Source of the DNA: Algoriphagus yeomjeoni
GTDB lineage: Bacteria > Bacteroidota > Bacteroidia > Cytophagales > Cyclobacteriaceae
Direction: 5' to 3'
Length of the DNA stretch: 64,000 bases
Assembly: GCF_003259505.1 (NCBI RefSeq)
Contig: NZ_QLLK01000004.1
Location: 186,001-250,000 of the forward strand
This document shows positions 35,901 to 44,158 of this stretch, in pieces (the first letter of the stretch is position 1; each line of letters starts with the position of its first letter). The notes below the pieces were generated by a model. The model was not told where the DNA came from. It did not search any database and saw nothing but the letters and a program-made list of their open reading frames with translations. The translations under genes were made by a program, and so were the position numbers.

Positions 35901-36234
35901 TCAGGTTACCCTGATTCAAAAAAAGCTTGTTTTGACCTTGGTTTGCTGTAAAATACAAATCTTCAAGTCCGTCATTATTAACATCACCCACAGCTACCCC
36001 ACCTCCATTGTAGAAATATTGGTAGGTCAGAATATTGGCGACTTCTGTTTCTTGGATTTGATTGGTAAATGCAAGGTTGGTGGAGTCAGTACTTACTAAC
36101 TCAAAAAGTGTTTGGACTGTTTCCTGCTGTTTTTCTTGGCAAGAGCCAATGAAAATTAGTGCTCCTAGTGCAAGGACTTGGAGGATTCTTAATGATTTAT
36201 TCTTTCTAAAGGTGAGTTGGGGGTTCAAGCTCAA
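32941..36234 (-). CDS. FG-GAP/VCBS and UnbV-domain lipoprotein
   Basis: A 1097-residue lipoprotein (Cys32) built from many FG-GAP/VCBS blades with calcium-site patterns (DVNNDGLEDLYF, DINGDGLKDIYV, DLDQDGDLDM), interrupted at about 535-620 by an ASPIC/UnbV domain (GIGARVTVYQNGQINFQEQ, SSILHFGLDNEKVDSIEVRW), with a second propeller to the C terminus. Such CRTAC1-like proteins are common in Bacteroidota PULs; their role is unknown and may be glycan binding or surface scaffolding. It sits between the glycan-binding lipoprotein and the GH9 enzyme, after a stable intergenic hairpin. Confidence 0.85.
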   Translation of the reverse strand: MSLNPQLTFRKNKSLRILQVLALGALIFIGSCQEKQQETVQTLFELVSTDSTNLAFTNQIQETEVANILTYQYFYNGGGVAVGDVNNDGLEDLYFTANQGQNKLFLNQGNLNFRDITLATGTAGKDNAWTTGTAIVDINGDGLKDIYVCYSGDLPDEQRRNQLFVNQGLDKQGIPFFEERASEFGLDDTGFSTAVYFSDLDQDGDLDMLLLNHNPRLFNNLNINAFEAMLSTADSLSSTKIYRNDTGVFTNVTKASGLTETGLSYGLGASIADFNGDGYPDIYLGNDYSAPDYLYINQGDGTFSNEINEAIGHTSLYTMGLDAADINRDGKLDIMSLDMLPEDNTRQKLLFTPENYEHYKLFLKAGLGHQLMRNMLQLNNGDGTFSEIGQLAGVSATDWSWAPLFADFDNDGFTDLFVSNGFLKDFTNLDFINYRNEYLQNEKVTATGINALIEKMPATKVGNYAFRNINGIQFENQSKNWGLDTPGNSNGAVYADLDQDGDLDLVINNLNEPAQIFRNMTSDRSQSNFIQIKLKGLEGNQDGIGARVTVYQNGQINFQEQQIYKGYQGNVSSILHFGLDNEKVDSIEVRWKNSKINRIKNVGINQILEVSEADAEIEYRIEAKTEPYFVALGEFLIDSKATLPNDFKRQSQLLYSLSENKVSIIEADLNGDSVDEIIVSDGSSIKSYPREVGGYKEKFELLYSSEHPTITSMATLDADGDSDLDLYVAKGGYFDLTERDERQKDVLLINNGNGVFTESSFDFGILPTEHASTWDANGDGLDDLFVGTGYVPGRWPESVSSQLWLNEGNGTFSPIVLENISRVRASQTYDFDQDGLDELIIASEFDRIRILNFKDGEIVDRSEEFLPGGKTGLWSSILIQDLDGDGSPELIAGNWGLNSRLQTDAENPVRIYFEDFDSNGSVDPLMTFPVMGEEFPFFSRDELAAQMYKKKALFPSHEAFSKAKIQDILAAEELEKANKVEAQNLETKMFTLKNGLFEEIALPTIVQASPIQAINALKKGSGYDLIFLGNQLEARLKIGRIDANQGWVLRKSEDGNWKVLDRKYNGMDLKSNVSSSLNFDNTLWIGIPNKGAFRYLY

Positions 36235-36353
36235 GGATAAATTAAGTTTTCAAAAGAAGCTAGTCATTTGAATTATAGCTTAAAATGAGGTGGGTTTTAA
36301 TTTACTGGTGTGGCCTCAGTGACCTTATAGGTTAATTAAGTCATATAGTATAA

Positions 36354-36383
36354 TCTCCGAGGCAGAACATTCTACCCCGGAGA
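36354..36383 (-). terminator. Stable intra-PUL hairpin, possible processing or partial-termination site
   Basis: On the transcript strand TCTCCGGGGTAGAA and TTCTGCCTCGGAGA form a continuous 14-bp stem with two G-U pairs and a two-base spacer. Only a weak T-rich tail follows. It lies between the surface-binding gene and the FG-GAP gene, so it may keep susCD-SGBP transcripts more abundant than the enzyme genes. Confidence 0.6.
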
Positions 36384-36413
36384 CTGATTAAACAAACCTC
36401 TTATGCTATACTA

Positions 36414-37679
36414 TTAATTTACTGCTCTAATCACTCGAATGTTATCCACGCCTACGACAGCTTGTATATCATTTGATGTAGTATTTATCACTACCAATCT
36501 TAGCTGTTTTGTAAACCCGTCGCCTTTCAAGAAATCTCCATAGGTATTTAATCTAGTAGATCCATTAGTCAGTCGGGTCATGTTTGCCGATAAGGTGTGC
36601 CAGCTTCCATCAGTAGCTTTGATCACTTCACTTAGTGGAATATTGTAACTCAATTCATTGCCATTACTATCCGGATACCAGATTTGCATTTCTAATCCCG
36701 CGATAGATTCAGTTGTATTGATTGCTACTTCGAAACGAATATCAAAGTTCGTTGCTGGAGTACTTGGCTCATAACCTTCTCCTTCTGGGAAAATTTGAAC
36801 ACCACCCCAATTTGCAAGATTGATAACCTTATCATTATTCCAGCCCCAATTTGCTGGAAACGCCTGATTCATACCTGCGAAACTACCATCTAAACTAGAG
36901 ATTCCCGGTTGAGAAGGCTGAATCATATCACCTGATATGCCCCATCCCCAGTTCCATGGCCATTCTAGAGCTCCATTAGTATCGAAATCAGCCACCATAC
37001 CTTCTTGTGCAAAGATTTGGGTATTTCTATTTACAGCTGATCCACCAGATTTGGAAACAACTCTGATAGATTGACCTTCAGAGAAATCTAAATTATCAGG
37101 TACTGTTACCTTGAGTGTAGATCCAGCAGAATTCGTCTCAATTCCTGAAGTAACATAAACGTCTTCACCTGGGAAATAAACTGTATCTACGAAGTAGAAG
37201 TATCTACCGAAAAGAGTCAATTCATCACCAGCTTGTACATACTGATTCTTTACTTGAGTGACCTGCGGTGCTGGCGGAAGTGTCTGGAATTCTATGATAG
37301 CCTCCCCAGATTTATTTACCAATCTTAAGGTGTTTGGAACATTTGGATCAGTAGCTACAGTCGGCACTGAATCTCCTACAGTTACAATCACGGTATTATT
37401 AGTCACGTAAGCGGTATTCACTCCTAAAGGATAATCATTCAAATACACTTGCTGCGTACCCAAAAGATTATTACCCAAAATCGCAATTGTACTTCCCAAT
37501 GTAGCAGAAGTAAATGCACTGTCAGCCGTGGTTGGATCAGTATTTCTAACCCGCTCTATAGTTGGAGGTCCAACATTAATTTCATCCTCCTCAGTACACG
37601 CACCAAGTGCAAGTACCACTAGTAGCGCTGAGGCTACTAGCATTGAGTGTGAGGATCTTATATTTTTTATGATGTTCAT
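36414..37679 (-). CDS. Surface glycan-binding lipoprotein (SGBP type)
   Basis: A 421-residue lipoprotein, Cys28 followed by TEEDE, typical of surface export. It has two IPT/TIG immunoglobulin-like domains (about 38-125 and 130-220: GSTIAILGNNLLGTQQVYLND; GDELTLFGRYFYFVDTVYF) and a C-terminal beta-sandwich rich in Trp (EWPWNWGWGISG, NWGWNNDK), resembling the xyloglucan-binding domain of SGBP-B proteins. It captures glycan at the cell surface for SusC/D. The gene follows susD by 30 bp. Confidence 0.85.
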   Translation of the reverse strand: MNIIKNIRSSHSMLVASALLVVLALGACTEEDEINVGPPTIERVRNTDPTTADSAFTSATLGSTIAILGNNLLGTQQVYLNDYPLGVNTAYVTNNTVIVTVGDSVPTVATDPNVPNTLRLVNKSGEAIIEFQTLPPAPQVTQVKNQYVQAGDELTLFGRYFYFVDTVYFPGEDVYVTSGIETNSAGSTLKVTVPDNLDFSEGQSIRVVSKSGGSAVNRNTQIFAQEGMVADFDTNGALEWPWNWGWGISGDMIQPSQPGISSLDGSFAGMNQAFPANWGWNNDKVINLANWGGVQIFPEGEGYEPSTPATNFDIRFEVAINTTESIAGLEMQIWYPDSNGNELSYNIPLSEVIKATDGSWHTLSANMTRLTNGSTRLNTYGDFLKGDGFTKQLRLVVINTTSNDIQAVVGVDNIRVIRAVN

Positions 37680-37709
37680 ATGTTTAGCATTTCAATGTAA
37701 GTCCACAAA

Positions 37710-39374
37710 TTAATTTTCTACTGAGAAATCATACGGTACAGCAGGCTTTCTCAAGTTTGGAGCCCTAGACAATTCTGCTGACGGAATTGGAATTAGGAAA
37801 TTAGAAGCATTCACATCAAAATATCTTGGAGATGTATCGCTGTCTGGAATTTCAATTTCCCAAAGTGTAGGATCAGGAATTTTGTCGGCATAGATTCTGA
37901 ACGTGCCTCTATCTTGGCTAGAAAGGATATCATAAGCCTTTGCTGGATCATAGTAGTGCAGTTTGGTGAATTCATACCAAGCCTGACCTTCCATTGCAAA
38001 TTCTTTGATTCGCTCCTCAAATACATCCTGCCAAGTGACAGAAGTCAAGGCATTTACCCCTGCCCTGGCTCTTACCATATTCACATATTTCAGGGCTTCA
38101 GCTGGATTTTTACTCAATACTGCTTCTGCATAAGTCAAGTAAACATCAGCCAATCTTAGAATGTAAGTATTGATTTCCGTTCCTTGTTGAACGACTTTTC
38201 CGGCATTGTCTTCAGGACGACCCACTACATATTTTTTCACCCATGCACGAGTATTATATTCTCTACCTCCCTCAATACTTCTTGCAGGAACTCTTAGCTC
38301 TTGAGCTGATCCTCCTGGAGGCACTTGAGTGATGTAAGGATAGTGATCACCTGGGAACATGTAAGTTGCTTTTCTTCTTTCGTCAAATACTAAATCATCG
38401 TATAGATCTAGTACCCACTTGGAAGCTCCAATATCTCCACCCCATCCGTCACCGAAACCAGTGATTTCAGAACCGAAGGCCAAGAAAGCCTGAACAGAGT
38501 TTTGTGCTCCCCATGCACCAGCCTGACCTGCGTTATAAGTCCATTGTAAAGCTGCCAGTGTTTCTATGTTGTTATTATTCGCTGTTTTGAATAGATCCTC
38601 ATAGTTCTCCACTAGCGAAGCTCCTGAATTATCGATCACTCGTTTAGCAAAATAAGCAGCAGAATCAAGGTCTGATTGGTTTCTTGAACCACCGACTCCA
38701 GCTTTAGTCAGGTACATTTTAGCAAGCATACCTTCAGCAGACCACTTGGTCAAGCGACCATTCAATACTGCAGTTTCTGGAAGATTATCCACTGCATAGC
38801 GAAAATCTTTAATGATGAATTGCCAAACAGACTCTTCAGTATTTCTAGCGATAGTTGTATCCTGAAGAAGTGCCGTGTTATTTGTAATAATCGGAACTGG
38901 TCCCCAGTTTTGAACTAAGTAAGAATAAGCCAAACCTCTCATGAATCTGCCTTCAGCAATTCCGTGATTTTTGATTCGCTCTGTCACATCTTCACCTGCA
39001 AAGGCATCAATGTTATTGATCAAGCTATTTGATTGTGCGACTACGTTATAGAAAGCTCTCCAAGATGTGCCATTTTCAGGAGTCTCACCCGTAGTATTGA
39101 ATCGTACGTTTTCTAGTTGGTAGGATCCAGATGTCAGTGTACCACCTCGGGCATCACCGATACCGTGACTTGCTTTGTCATTGTAGGCAAACCATACGAT
39201 ATTATATAGCGGAGCAGAAGCTGCCAATATTTGGTCATCAGTCTTGTAGAAGTTAGCGTCTACAATCGCATCCAATGGGGGTCTATCCAAGAAATCTTCT
39301 GAACAGCCCACCATTCCTCCCAGTAGCAAAGTAGCTCCTAGGACTAGTTTATGGAATTTCGTGTTTGTTGTCAT
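37710..39374 (-). CDS. SusD/RagB-family glycan-binding lipoprotein
   Basis: A 554-residue SusD homologue (Cys24, then SEDF) working with the SusC gene 18 bp upstream. Typical segments include FLDRPPLDAIVDANFYKTDDQILAAS near the N terminus, RFMRGLAYSYLVQNWGPVPI, and the C-terminal LADVYLTYAEAVLSKNPAEALKYVNMVRARAGV. It binds oligosaccharide at the mouth of the transporter. The linked GH9, GH5 and SGBP genes suggest a beta-1,4-glucan backbone as ligand. Confidence 0.95.
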   Translation of the reverse strand: MTTNTKFHKLVLGATLLLGGMVGCSEDFLDRPPLDAIVDANFYKTDDQILAASAPLYNIVWFAYNDKASHGIGDARGGTLTSGSYQLENVRFNTTGETPENGTSWRAFYNVVAQSNSLINNIDAFAGEDVTERIKNHGIAEGRFMRGLAYSYLVQNWGPVPIITNNTALLQDTTIARNTEESVWQFIIKDFRYAVDNLPETAVLNGRLTKWSAEGMLAKMYLTKAGVGGSRNQSDLDSAAYFAKRVIDNSGASLVENYEDLFKTANNNNIETLAALQWTYNAGQAGAWGAQNSVQAFLAFGSEITGFGDGWGGDIGASKWVLDLYDDLVFDERRKATYMFPGDHYPYITQVPPGGSAQELRVPARSIEGGREYNTRAWVKKYVVGRPEDNAGKVVQQGTEINTYILRLADVYLTYAEAVLSKNPAEALKYVNMVRARAGVNALTSVTWQDVFEERIKEFAMEGQAWYEFTKLHYYDPAKAYDILSSQDRGTFRIYADKIPDPTLWEIEIPDSDTSPRYFDVNASNFLIPIPSAELSRAPNLRKPAVPYDFSVEN

Positions 39375-39392
39375 GTGTTTATAATTTTTGGA

Positions 39393-42300
39393 TTAGAAGT
39401 CAACACCTAAGCTGAATGTGTACATTCTCGTCTGAGGATATCTACCGTAATCCACACCGATCAATTGATTACCGGCAGAAACGTTGTTACCTACGGAAGC
39501 ACCTACCTCAGGATCGTATCCTTTGTATTTGGTGAAAGTGAATGCATTCTGAACACCGAAGGCAACTTTCAGACCTCTAACTACATTCTGTTTTCCTAGC
39601 AATTCGTTAGGAACCACATAAGAAAGGTTGATATTTTTAACCCTAACATAGGAACCATCTTCTACAAACTTATCTGAGATTCTAGTACCATTTCCATTAA
39701 GGTCAGTAGCAGTGATTCTTGGTATGTCTGTTCCTGCATTTGCAATGAATGGATTACCTGATGCGTCCATTTCGATTCTTGCATAATCATAAGTCTCCAA
39801 TAACATATTTCTACCCAAGTTCACATTGTTTGGGTTGATGTTTATGAATCTGTTGTAGTTGTAGATATCTACTCCAAGCGCTCCTGTAAACAACACATCA
39901 AGAGCGAATCCCTTGTATGCAAATTGCTGAGTCATACCAAAAGTGAATTTTGGCCAAGGGTTACCGATGAAAGTCTGATCACGCTCATCGATTACTCCAT
40001 CCTCATTGATATCCTTGTATTTGATATCACCTACATAAATTCCATTATCACGATCGACCTGAATTGGATTTCCAGAGTTATCTACTGGTCTTGGAGATGA
40101 TTCCACTTCCTCAATAGTTTGGAACAAACCATCAGCTTGATATCCGTAGAATAACCAAGGAGCATATCCTGGCTGAGCACGAGCTGTGAAGCTATTCAAC
40201 CACCAAGCAGTACGGTCGATAAAAGCAGTTTCAGAGAAGAATTTGGTCACTTCAGTTTGGAAGCCTGAGAAGTTATAATTGGAGCTCCAAGAGAATCCAC
40301 TAGCTCTGTTATCAATGTTGATCGTGTTGATCGTGATACCATAACCTCTGTTTTCCAACGCACCAATATTAACTGTTGGCGTACCGATACTTCCTTCAGC
40401 AGATGTACCCATATACCATGGTAGCGGGTTAGGCAAAAGCAGGTTATCAGTTTTCTTCAAGTAGAAATCACCTTCGATCTGAAGTCTGTTGTTGAACATA
40501 TTCAAGTTGAAACCCAAGTTCACCGTAGAAGTTTCTTCCCACTTCAGGTTTGGATTACCGAATCTGGAAACCAGGAATCCACCTCCCCAAGGAGTAGGAA
40601 TACTTGGTGAGCTCAATGGCGCGAAGATCGCACCTGCATTACCTTGGTTACCAGTAAGACCTGTTTCAAATCTGATCTTTAATTCATCCATCCAAGTAGC
40701 ATTCTGTAAGAAGCTTTCTTCAGAAACTCTCCATGCTGCTGAAACAGAAGGGAAATAACCCCAACGATTCTCAGGACCGAAATTCGCAGATCCATCTGCT
40801 CTGAATGCACCTAATAAGATGTATTTTTCATTGAAGGTATAATTCGCTCTCGCAAAGTAAGACTCCATAGCCCAGTGATTGGCTCCGCCACTATTAGTAG
40901 CACCTTGCGCTGAGCCAAGACCCAACTCCTGCAAATCATTTGAAGGGAAATTAAGTCTAGCTGCATTCATAAACTCATATTGAGACTCCTGTGCTTCATG
41001 GGAAGCCATCACGTCCAACGCATGCTTACCCCAAATTGCACTGTAGGTTAACATTTGGTTCCAGTTCCAATAAAAGCTATTGCTGGATTCCTGCGAAAGT
41101 GTATTCGTGTCATTAGTCACTACACCAAGCGTATAAGTAGGCGTAAAGAAGTGGCCATTATTGTAGTTAATGCTGGTGTTCACCATAGAACGGAATTTCA
41201 ATCCTTTGACGATGTCAATTTCTACGTTGAAACCACCCTGCATACCTCTTCTTTTATAGTTTCTATCCAATAGATTCGCAAGAGCGATAGGGTTAGCTGG
41301 AGTAAACTGCAAGCTTGATCCATTCACAGGATCCGCACCACCCCAAGATCCATCAGGATTGGTTACTGGTACATTTGGAGCCATTTGGATCGCATTGTTG
41401 ATTACATCAGAACTACCTGTCGCCAGTTGCTCATCCGTGTGGAATAGCTGAAGGTTCAAACCTAACTTCAACCATTTTCTGGTTTGGTTATCAATATTTG
41501 TTCGAACAGAATATCGGTCAAATGAAGACCCAATTGCTACACCTTCCTGATTGAAGTATTCACCAGAAATGAAAAACTGAGTTTTCTCATCTCCACCAGT
41601 TAGGGTGATATTATGCTTGTTCAATGGCGCAGTTTTGAAAAGCGCATCTTGCCAGTTTGTTCCTTCTCCCAAAATAGAAGGATCAAGGAATGCTGCTGGA
41701 GGATCACCGCCTGTGATTTCCCGGATATCTTTAGTCATAGTAGCATACTGGCTCAATGACATCACTTCTAAATTCTCAGGCTTATCCTGAAGCGTGTATA
41801 AGTAATTGTAAGAGATTTTGGTTTCACCAGACTTACCACGCTTTGTAGTGATCATGATTACACCATTTGTACCTCTAGAACCATAGATCGCTGTCGCTGA
41901 AGGGCCTTGAAGAACCTCCATTGATTCGATATCGCTAGGGTTCAAACCTGCCAAAGGATTTGTAGATGAGGTGTTGCCATACGAAACAGCAGAAGGCTGA
42001 ATCTGAACACCATCAATTACATATAAAGGCTGATTGGTACCACTGATAGAGTTGACACCTCGAATATTTACCGAGATTCCTCCTCCTGGAGCACCTGTAT
42101 TTTGAGTGACATACACACCGGCAGCACGTCCCTGAAGGGCTTGCTCTATCGTTGTATTCACTGTACGCTCTATATCTTCAGATGTCACAGAAACCTGTGC
42201 ACTAGACATATCACGTTTTTTCATAGTACCGTAACCTACCACCACAACTTCATCCAAAGAAGCCATATCTTCTTCCATGGAAATGTTAATTGTGGACTGG

Positions 42301-42554
42301 TTACCTACCACGACTTCCTGAGACTTATAGCCGATAAAGCTAAAGACAAGGACAGATTGTGAAGAAGGAGCCGTAATTGCATACGTTCCGTCAACTTCAG
42401 TTGCTACACCAGTGGTGGTTCCTTTCACCAACACTGTGACACCTGGTAAAGCTAGTCCATCGGCTTCAGATTTTACGGTACCAGTGACCGTAACTTGAGC
42501 CTGAACTACACCTACCAGAAGCATGAGCCAAAGCGGTAATAGTTTTTTCATCAT
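39393..42554 (-). CDS. SusC/RagA-type TonB-dependent outer-membrane transporter
   Basis: A 1053-residue SusC homologue, first gene of the second PUL. It has a signal peptide (1-19, VVQAQ), a carboxypeptidase-regulatory-like domain (about 20-98), TonB-box-like LDEVVVVGYG, the plug (ALQGRAAGVYVTQNTGAPGGG to GVIMITTKRG) and the beta-barrel ending in YTFSLGVDF. There is no STN domain, consistent with control by the linked hybrid two-component regulator rather than by a sigma/anti-sigma pair. Paired AGGGTAT sites lie about 280 bp upstream, implying a long leader if they are the operator. Confidence 0.95.
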   Translation of the reverse strand: MMKKLLPLWLMLLVGVVQAQVTVTGTVKSEADGLALPGVTVLVKGTTTGVATEVDGTYAITAPSSQSVLVFSFIGYKSQEVVVGNQSTINISMEEDMASLDEVVVVGYGTMKKRDMSSAQVSVTSEDIERTVNTTIEQALQGRAAGVYVTQNTGAPGGGISVNIRGVNSISGTNQPLYVIDGVQIQPSAVSYGNTSSTNPLAGLNPSDIESMEVLQGPSATAIYGSRGTNGVIMITTKRGKSGETKISYNYLYTLQDKPENLEVMSLSQYATMTKDIREITGGDPPAAFLDPSILGEGTNWQDALFKTAPLNKHNITLTGGDEKTQFFISGEYFNQEGVAIGSSFDRYSVRTNIDNQTRKWLKLGLNLQLFHTDEQLATGSSDVINNAIQMAPNVPVTNPDGSWGGADPVNGSSLQFTPANPIALANLLDRNYKRRGMQGGFNVEIDIVKGLKFRSMVNTSINYNNGHFFTPTYTLGVVTNDTNTLSQESSNSFYWNWNQMLTYSAIWGKHALDVMASHEAQESQYEFMNAARLNFPSNDLQELGLGSAQGATNSGGANHWAMESYFARANYTFNEKYILLGAFRADGSANFGPENRWGYFPSVSAAWRVSEESFLQNATWMDELKIRFETGLTGNQGNAGAIFAPLSSPSIPTPWGGGFLVSRFGNPNLKWEETSTVNLGFNLNMFNNRLQIEGDFYLKKTDNLLLPNPLPWYMGTSAEGSIGTPTVNIGALENRGYGITINTINIDNRASGFSWSSNYNFSGFQTEVTKFFSETAFIDRTAWWLNSFTARAQPGYAPWLFYGYQADGLFQTIEEVESSPRPVDNSGNPIQVDRDNGIYVGDIKYKDINEDGVIDERDQTFIGNPWPKFTFGMTQQFAYKGFALDVLFTGALGVDIYNYNRFININPNNVNLGRNMLLETYDYARIEMDASGNPFIANAGTDIPRITATDLNGNGTRISDKFVEDGSYVRVKNINLSYVVPNELLGKQNVVRGLKVAFGVQNAFTFTKYKGYDPEVGASVGNNVSAGNQLIGVDYGRYPQTRMYTFSLGVDF

Positions 42555-42835
42555 GAGGGGTTTAATTGTAAGAAATTGGTATATAGGTTTTGAGCGGGAA
42601 AAGGTATTCCCGAAGCAAATTGTGATAATTGTAATAGCTTGTTTCGCTTCATACAGGTTAGGTTTTGTTTAAAAATCTTAGCAACAAACACCAAAAACTG
42701 AGATGAATTCCTAACACCGAACTTGCATATTCGATGAGAATTGAATTTTTAATAATTCAATTGAAGAGAAATTAGATCAGGTTTTTGGGTTTATTTCTTT
42801 GATCCGAATAAATGTAGTTTGAGTTATTGCTGCAT

Positions 42836-42873
42836 AGGGTATTCAAATGTTTTTATTAAGGGTATCAAATGTT
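42836..42873 (-). promoter_or_regulatory. Paired AGGGTAT motif, candidate regulator operator
   Basis: AGGGTATTCAAATGTT at 42836-42851 and AGGGTATCAAATGTT at 42859-42873 are near-identical direct repeats 23 bp apart, about two helical turns. A similar pair precedes the GH5 gene at 44115-44148. Both target genes lie to the left on the minus strand. AraC-type output domains often bind such direct repeats, and the linked regulator has one. Confidence 0.5.
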
Positions 42874-42960
42874 AACCACTCCGAAATCGTTTGCATAATG
42901 CAATTAAAGGCAGTTTTTGTGGTTTAAATCAGGGATGTTTTTCTTGAAAACATCTTTTTA

Positions 42961-43000
42961 TTAACCGCTGTGTTCGCTGAGGATAGCGCAGAGGGCGCTA
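42961..43000 (-). repeat. Interspersed CTCTGCGG repeat, copy 3 (inverted)
   Basis: The reverse complement reads AGCGCCCTCTGCGCTATCC, then TCAGCGAACACAGCGGTTAA, matching the pattern at 19422-19461 and more loosely 17929-17965. It lies downstream of GH5 and upstream of susC. Confidence 0.5.
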
Positions 43001-43070
43001 ATCTAACTTCGAACTTTTAATCACTTTGATCATTGAATTTGAAAACTGAACATTGAAAATTTTCTTCGCC

Positions 43071-44063
43071 TTAGTTCAAATTCTTTTCCAGCGCCTTTTT
43101 CACCACCTCTCCCCAAGGCTTAATTTGAGAATCTGTCCAATCGCCTTCGGAAGATGCCGACGGCAAAAGCATAGAACAGGTCTCATCCTTATCCGCTATA
43201 GACCAAGCAGCCCAAGAGATTTTTCTGCTCTCCATCCATGAAAGCCAAGCGCCCCAAGATGCAGTATCTATAGGTCCATCGCCGGTAGCTTCCATTCCAG
43301 CACATTCGGATACGAAAAGAGGCAGTCCTGCTTTATAGGCTTGCTCTGCCCTTTCTCTCAAATAGTCCTTATGAGTAGCTGCGTAGAAATGCAGCACATA
43401 CATGATATTTTCCTGATTCAGGATTGGATTCTGAGCGACTTTGTGAATGTCTTGGCTCCAAGTAGGTGAACCCACCAAAATCAAATTATCTGGGTCATGC
43501 TTCCTGATTTCAGTAATAATCTCTTCACTGTAAGCTTTCACTTCCTCCCAGGTTTCGTAATCCGGTTCATTGAAAAGCTCATAAATCACATGAGGGTTGT
43601 CTCCGTAGGTCTGCGCCATTTCACTAAAAAATGCCTTCGCCTCTTCGGGATACAAATCATGACTATGCCAGTCGATGATCACGTAGACGTTCTCAGCTAT
43701 GGCAGCATCTACAACAGCCTTGATTTTTTGAAGTGCAAACTCTGGGTTATCCAGATAGGCACCATCGGGGTCCACACCCATCGCTGCCCGTACCAAATTG
43801 GCATTCCATTCACTTTTTAGCCATTTTACTGCAGAAGTGTTGTAAAATCTAGGCCACCAGTTGTGCCATCCAAAGCTCACTCCTCTTAACATAACGGGTT
43901 CACCGTTGCTATCAGTAAGCTTGCAGTCGGTTACTTTTAATTGCCCAAAGTATTCCACCTCCCCTATGGGATCAGGAACTGCTGGTGTGGGTAAGGGATC
44001 AGGTGATGAAGCTTCGGAGCAGGAAGATATAATCAAGCCAGCTACGATTAGTAGTTTTTTCAT
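43071..44063 (-). CDS. GH5 endo-beta-1,4-glucanase lipoprotein
   Basis: A 330-residue lipoprotein (Cys15) with a Pro/Ser-rich linker and a GH5 TIM-barrel close to the subfamily 2 endoglucanases. The acid/base Glu lies in YELFNEPDYETW (about 170) and the nucleophile Glu in LFVSECAG (about 255); VIIDWHSHDLYPEEA carries the conserved His residues. It would cut cellulose, mixed-linkage glucan or glucomannan backbones at the cell surface. It is transcribed alone, between the regulator gene and the susC operon, with an AGGGTAT site pair 50 bp upstream. Confidence 0.92.
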   Translation of the reverse strand: MKKLLIVAGLIISSCSEASSPDPLPTPAVPDPIGEVEYFGQLKVTDCKLTDSNGEPVMLRGVSFGWHNWWPRFYNTSAVKWLKSEWNANLVRAAMGVDPDGAYLDNPEFALQKIKAVVDAAIAENVYVIIDWHSHDLYPEEAKAFFSEMAQTYGDNPHVIYELFNEPDYETWEEVKAYSEEIITEIRKHDPDNLILVGSPTWSQDIHKVAQNPILNQENIMYVLHFYAATHKDYLRERAEQAYKAGLPLFVSECAGMEATGDGPIDTASWGAWLSWMESRKISWAAWSIADKDETCSMLLPSASSEGDWTDSQIKPWGEVVKKALEKNLN

Positions 44064-44112
44064 TTGTTGGGTTGTTAATTGATCATCAAGTTTACACCAA
44101 CAAATCTTACCC

Positions 44113-44148
44113 TTAGGGTATGTATTGTTTCAGATTAGGGTATAGTAG
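44113..44148 (-). promoter_or_regulatory. Paired AGGGTAT motif upstream of GH5 gene
   Basis: TTAGGGTATGTATTGTTT begins at 44113 and TTAGGGTATAGTAGGTT at 44135, giving two AGGGTAT boxes 22 bp apart, each followed after four bases by TGTT or GGTT. This mirrors the pair upstream of susC at 42836-42873. It lies about 50 bp before the GH5 start. Binding by the linked hybrid regulator is inferred. Confidence 0.5.
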
Positions 44149-44158
44149 GTTAAAAGAA

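Larger units (their letters stand above)
42555..43070. other. Intergenic region upstream of second susC
   Basis: A 516-bp gap with no supportable gene. It holds the paired AGGGTAT motif at 42836-42873 and an inverted copy of the CTCTGCGG interspersed repeat at 42961-43000. No clear terminator for the GH5 gene was seen on the minus strand. Confidence 0.5.

Noticed and set aside
44090-44116. A fourth copy of the CTAAGGGTAA promoter motif on the minus strand before the GH5 gene
   Set aside because: The upstream box matches, but the position 14 bases on is AAC rather than GTC, and the box overlaps the palindrome and AGGGTAT operator that better explain it.
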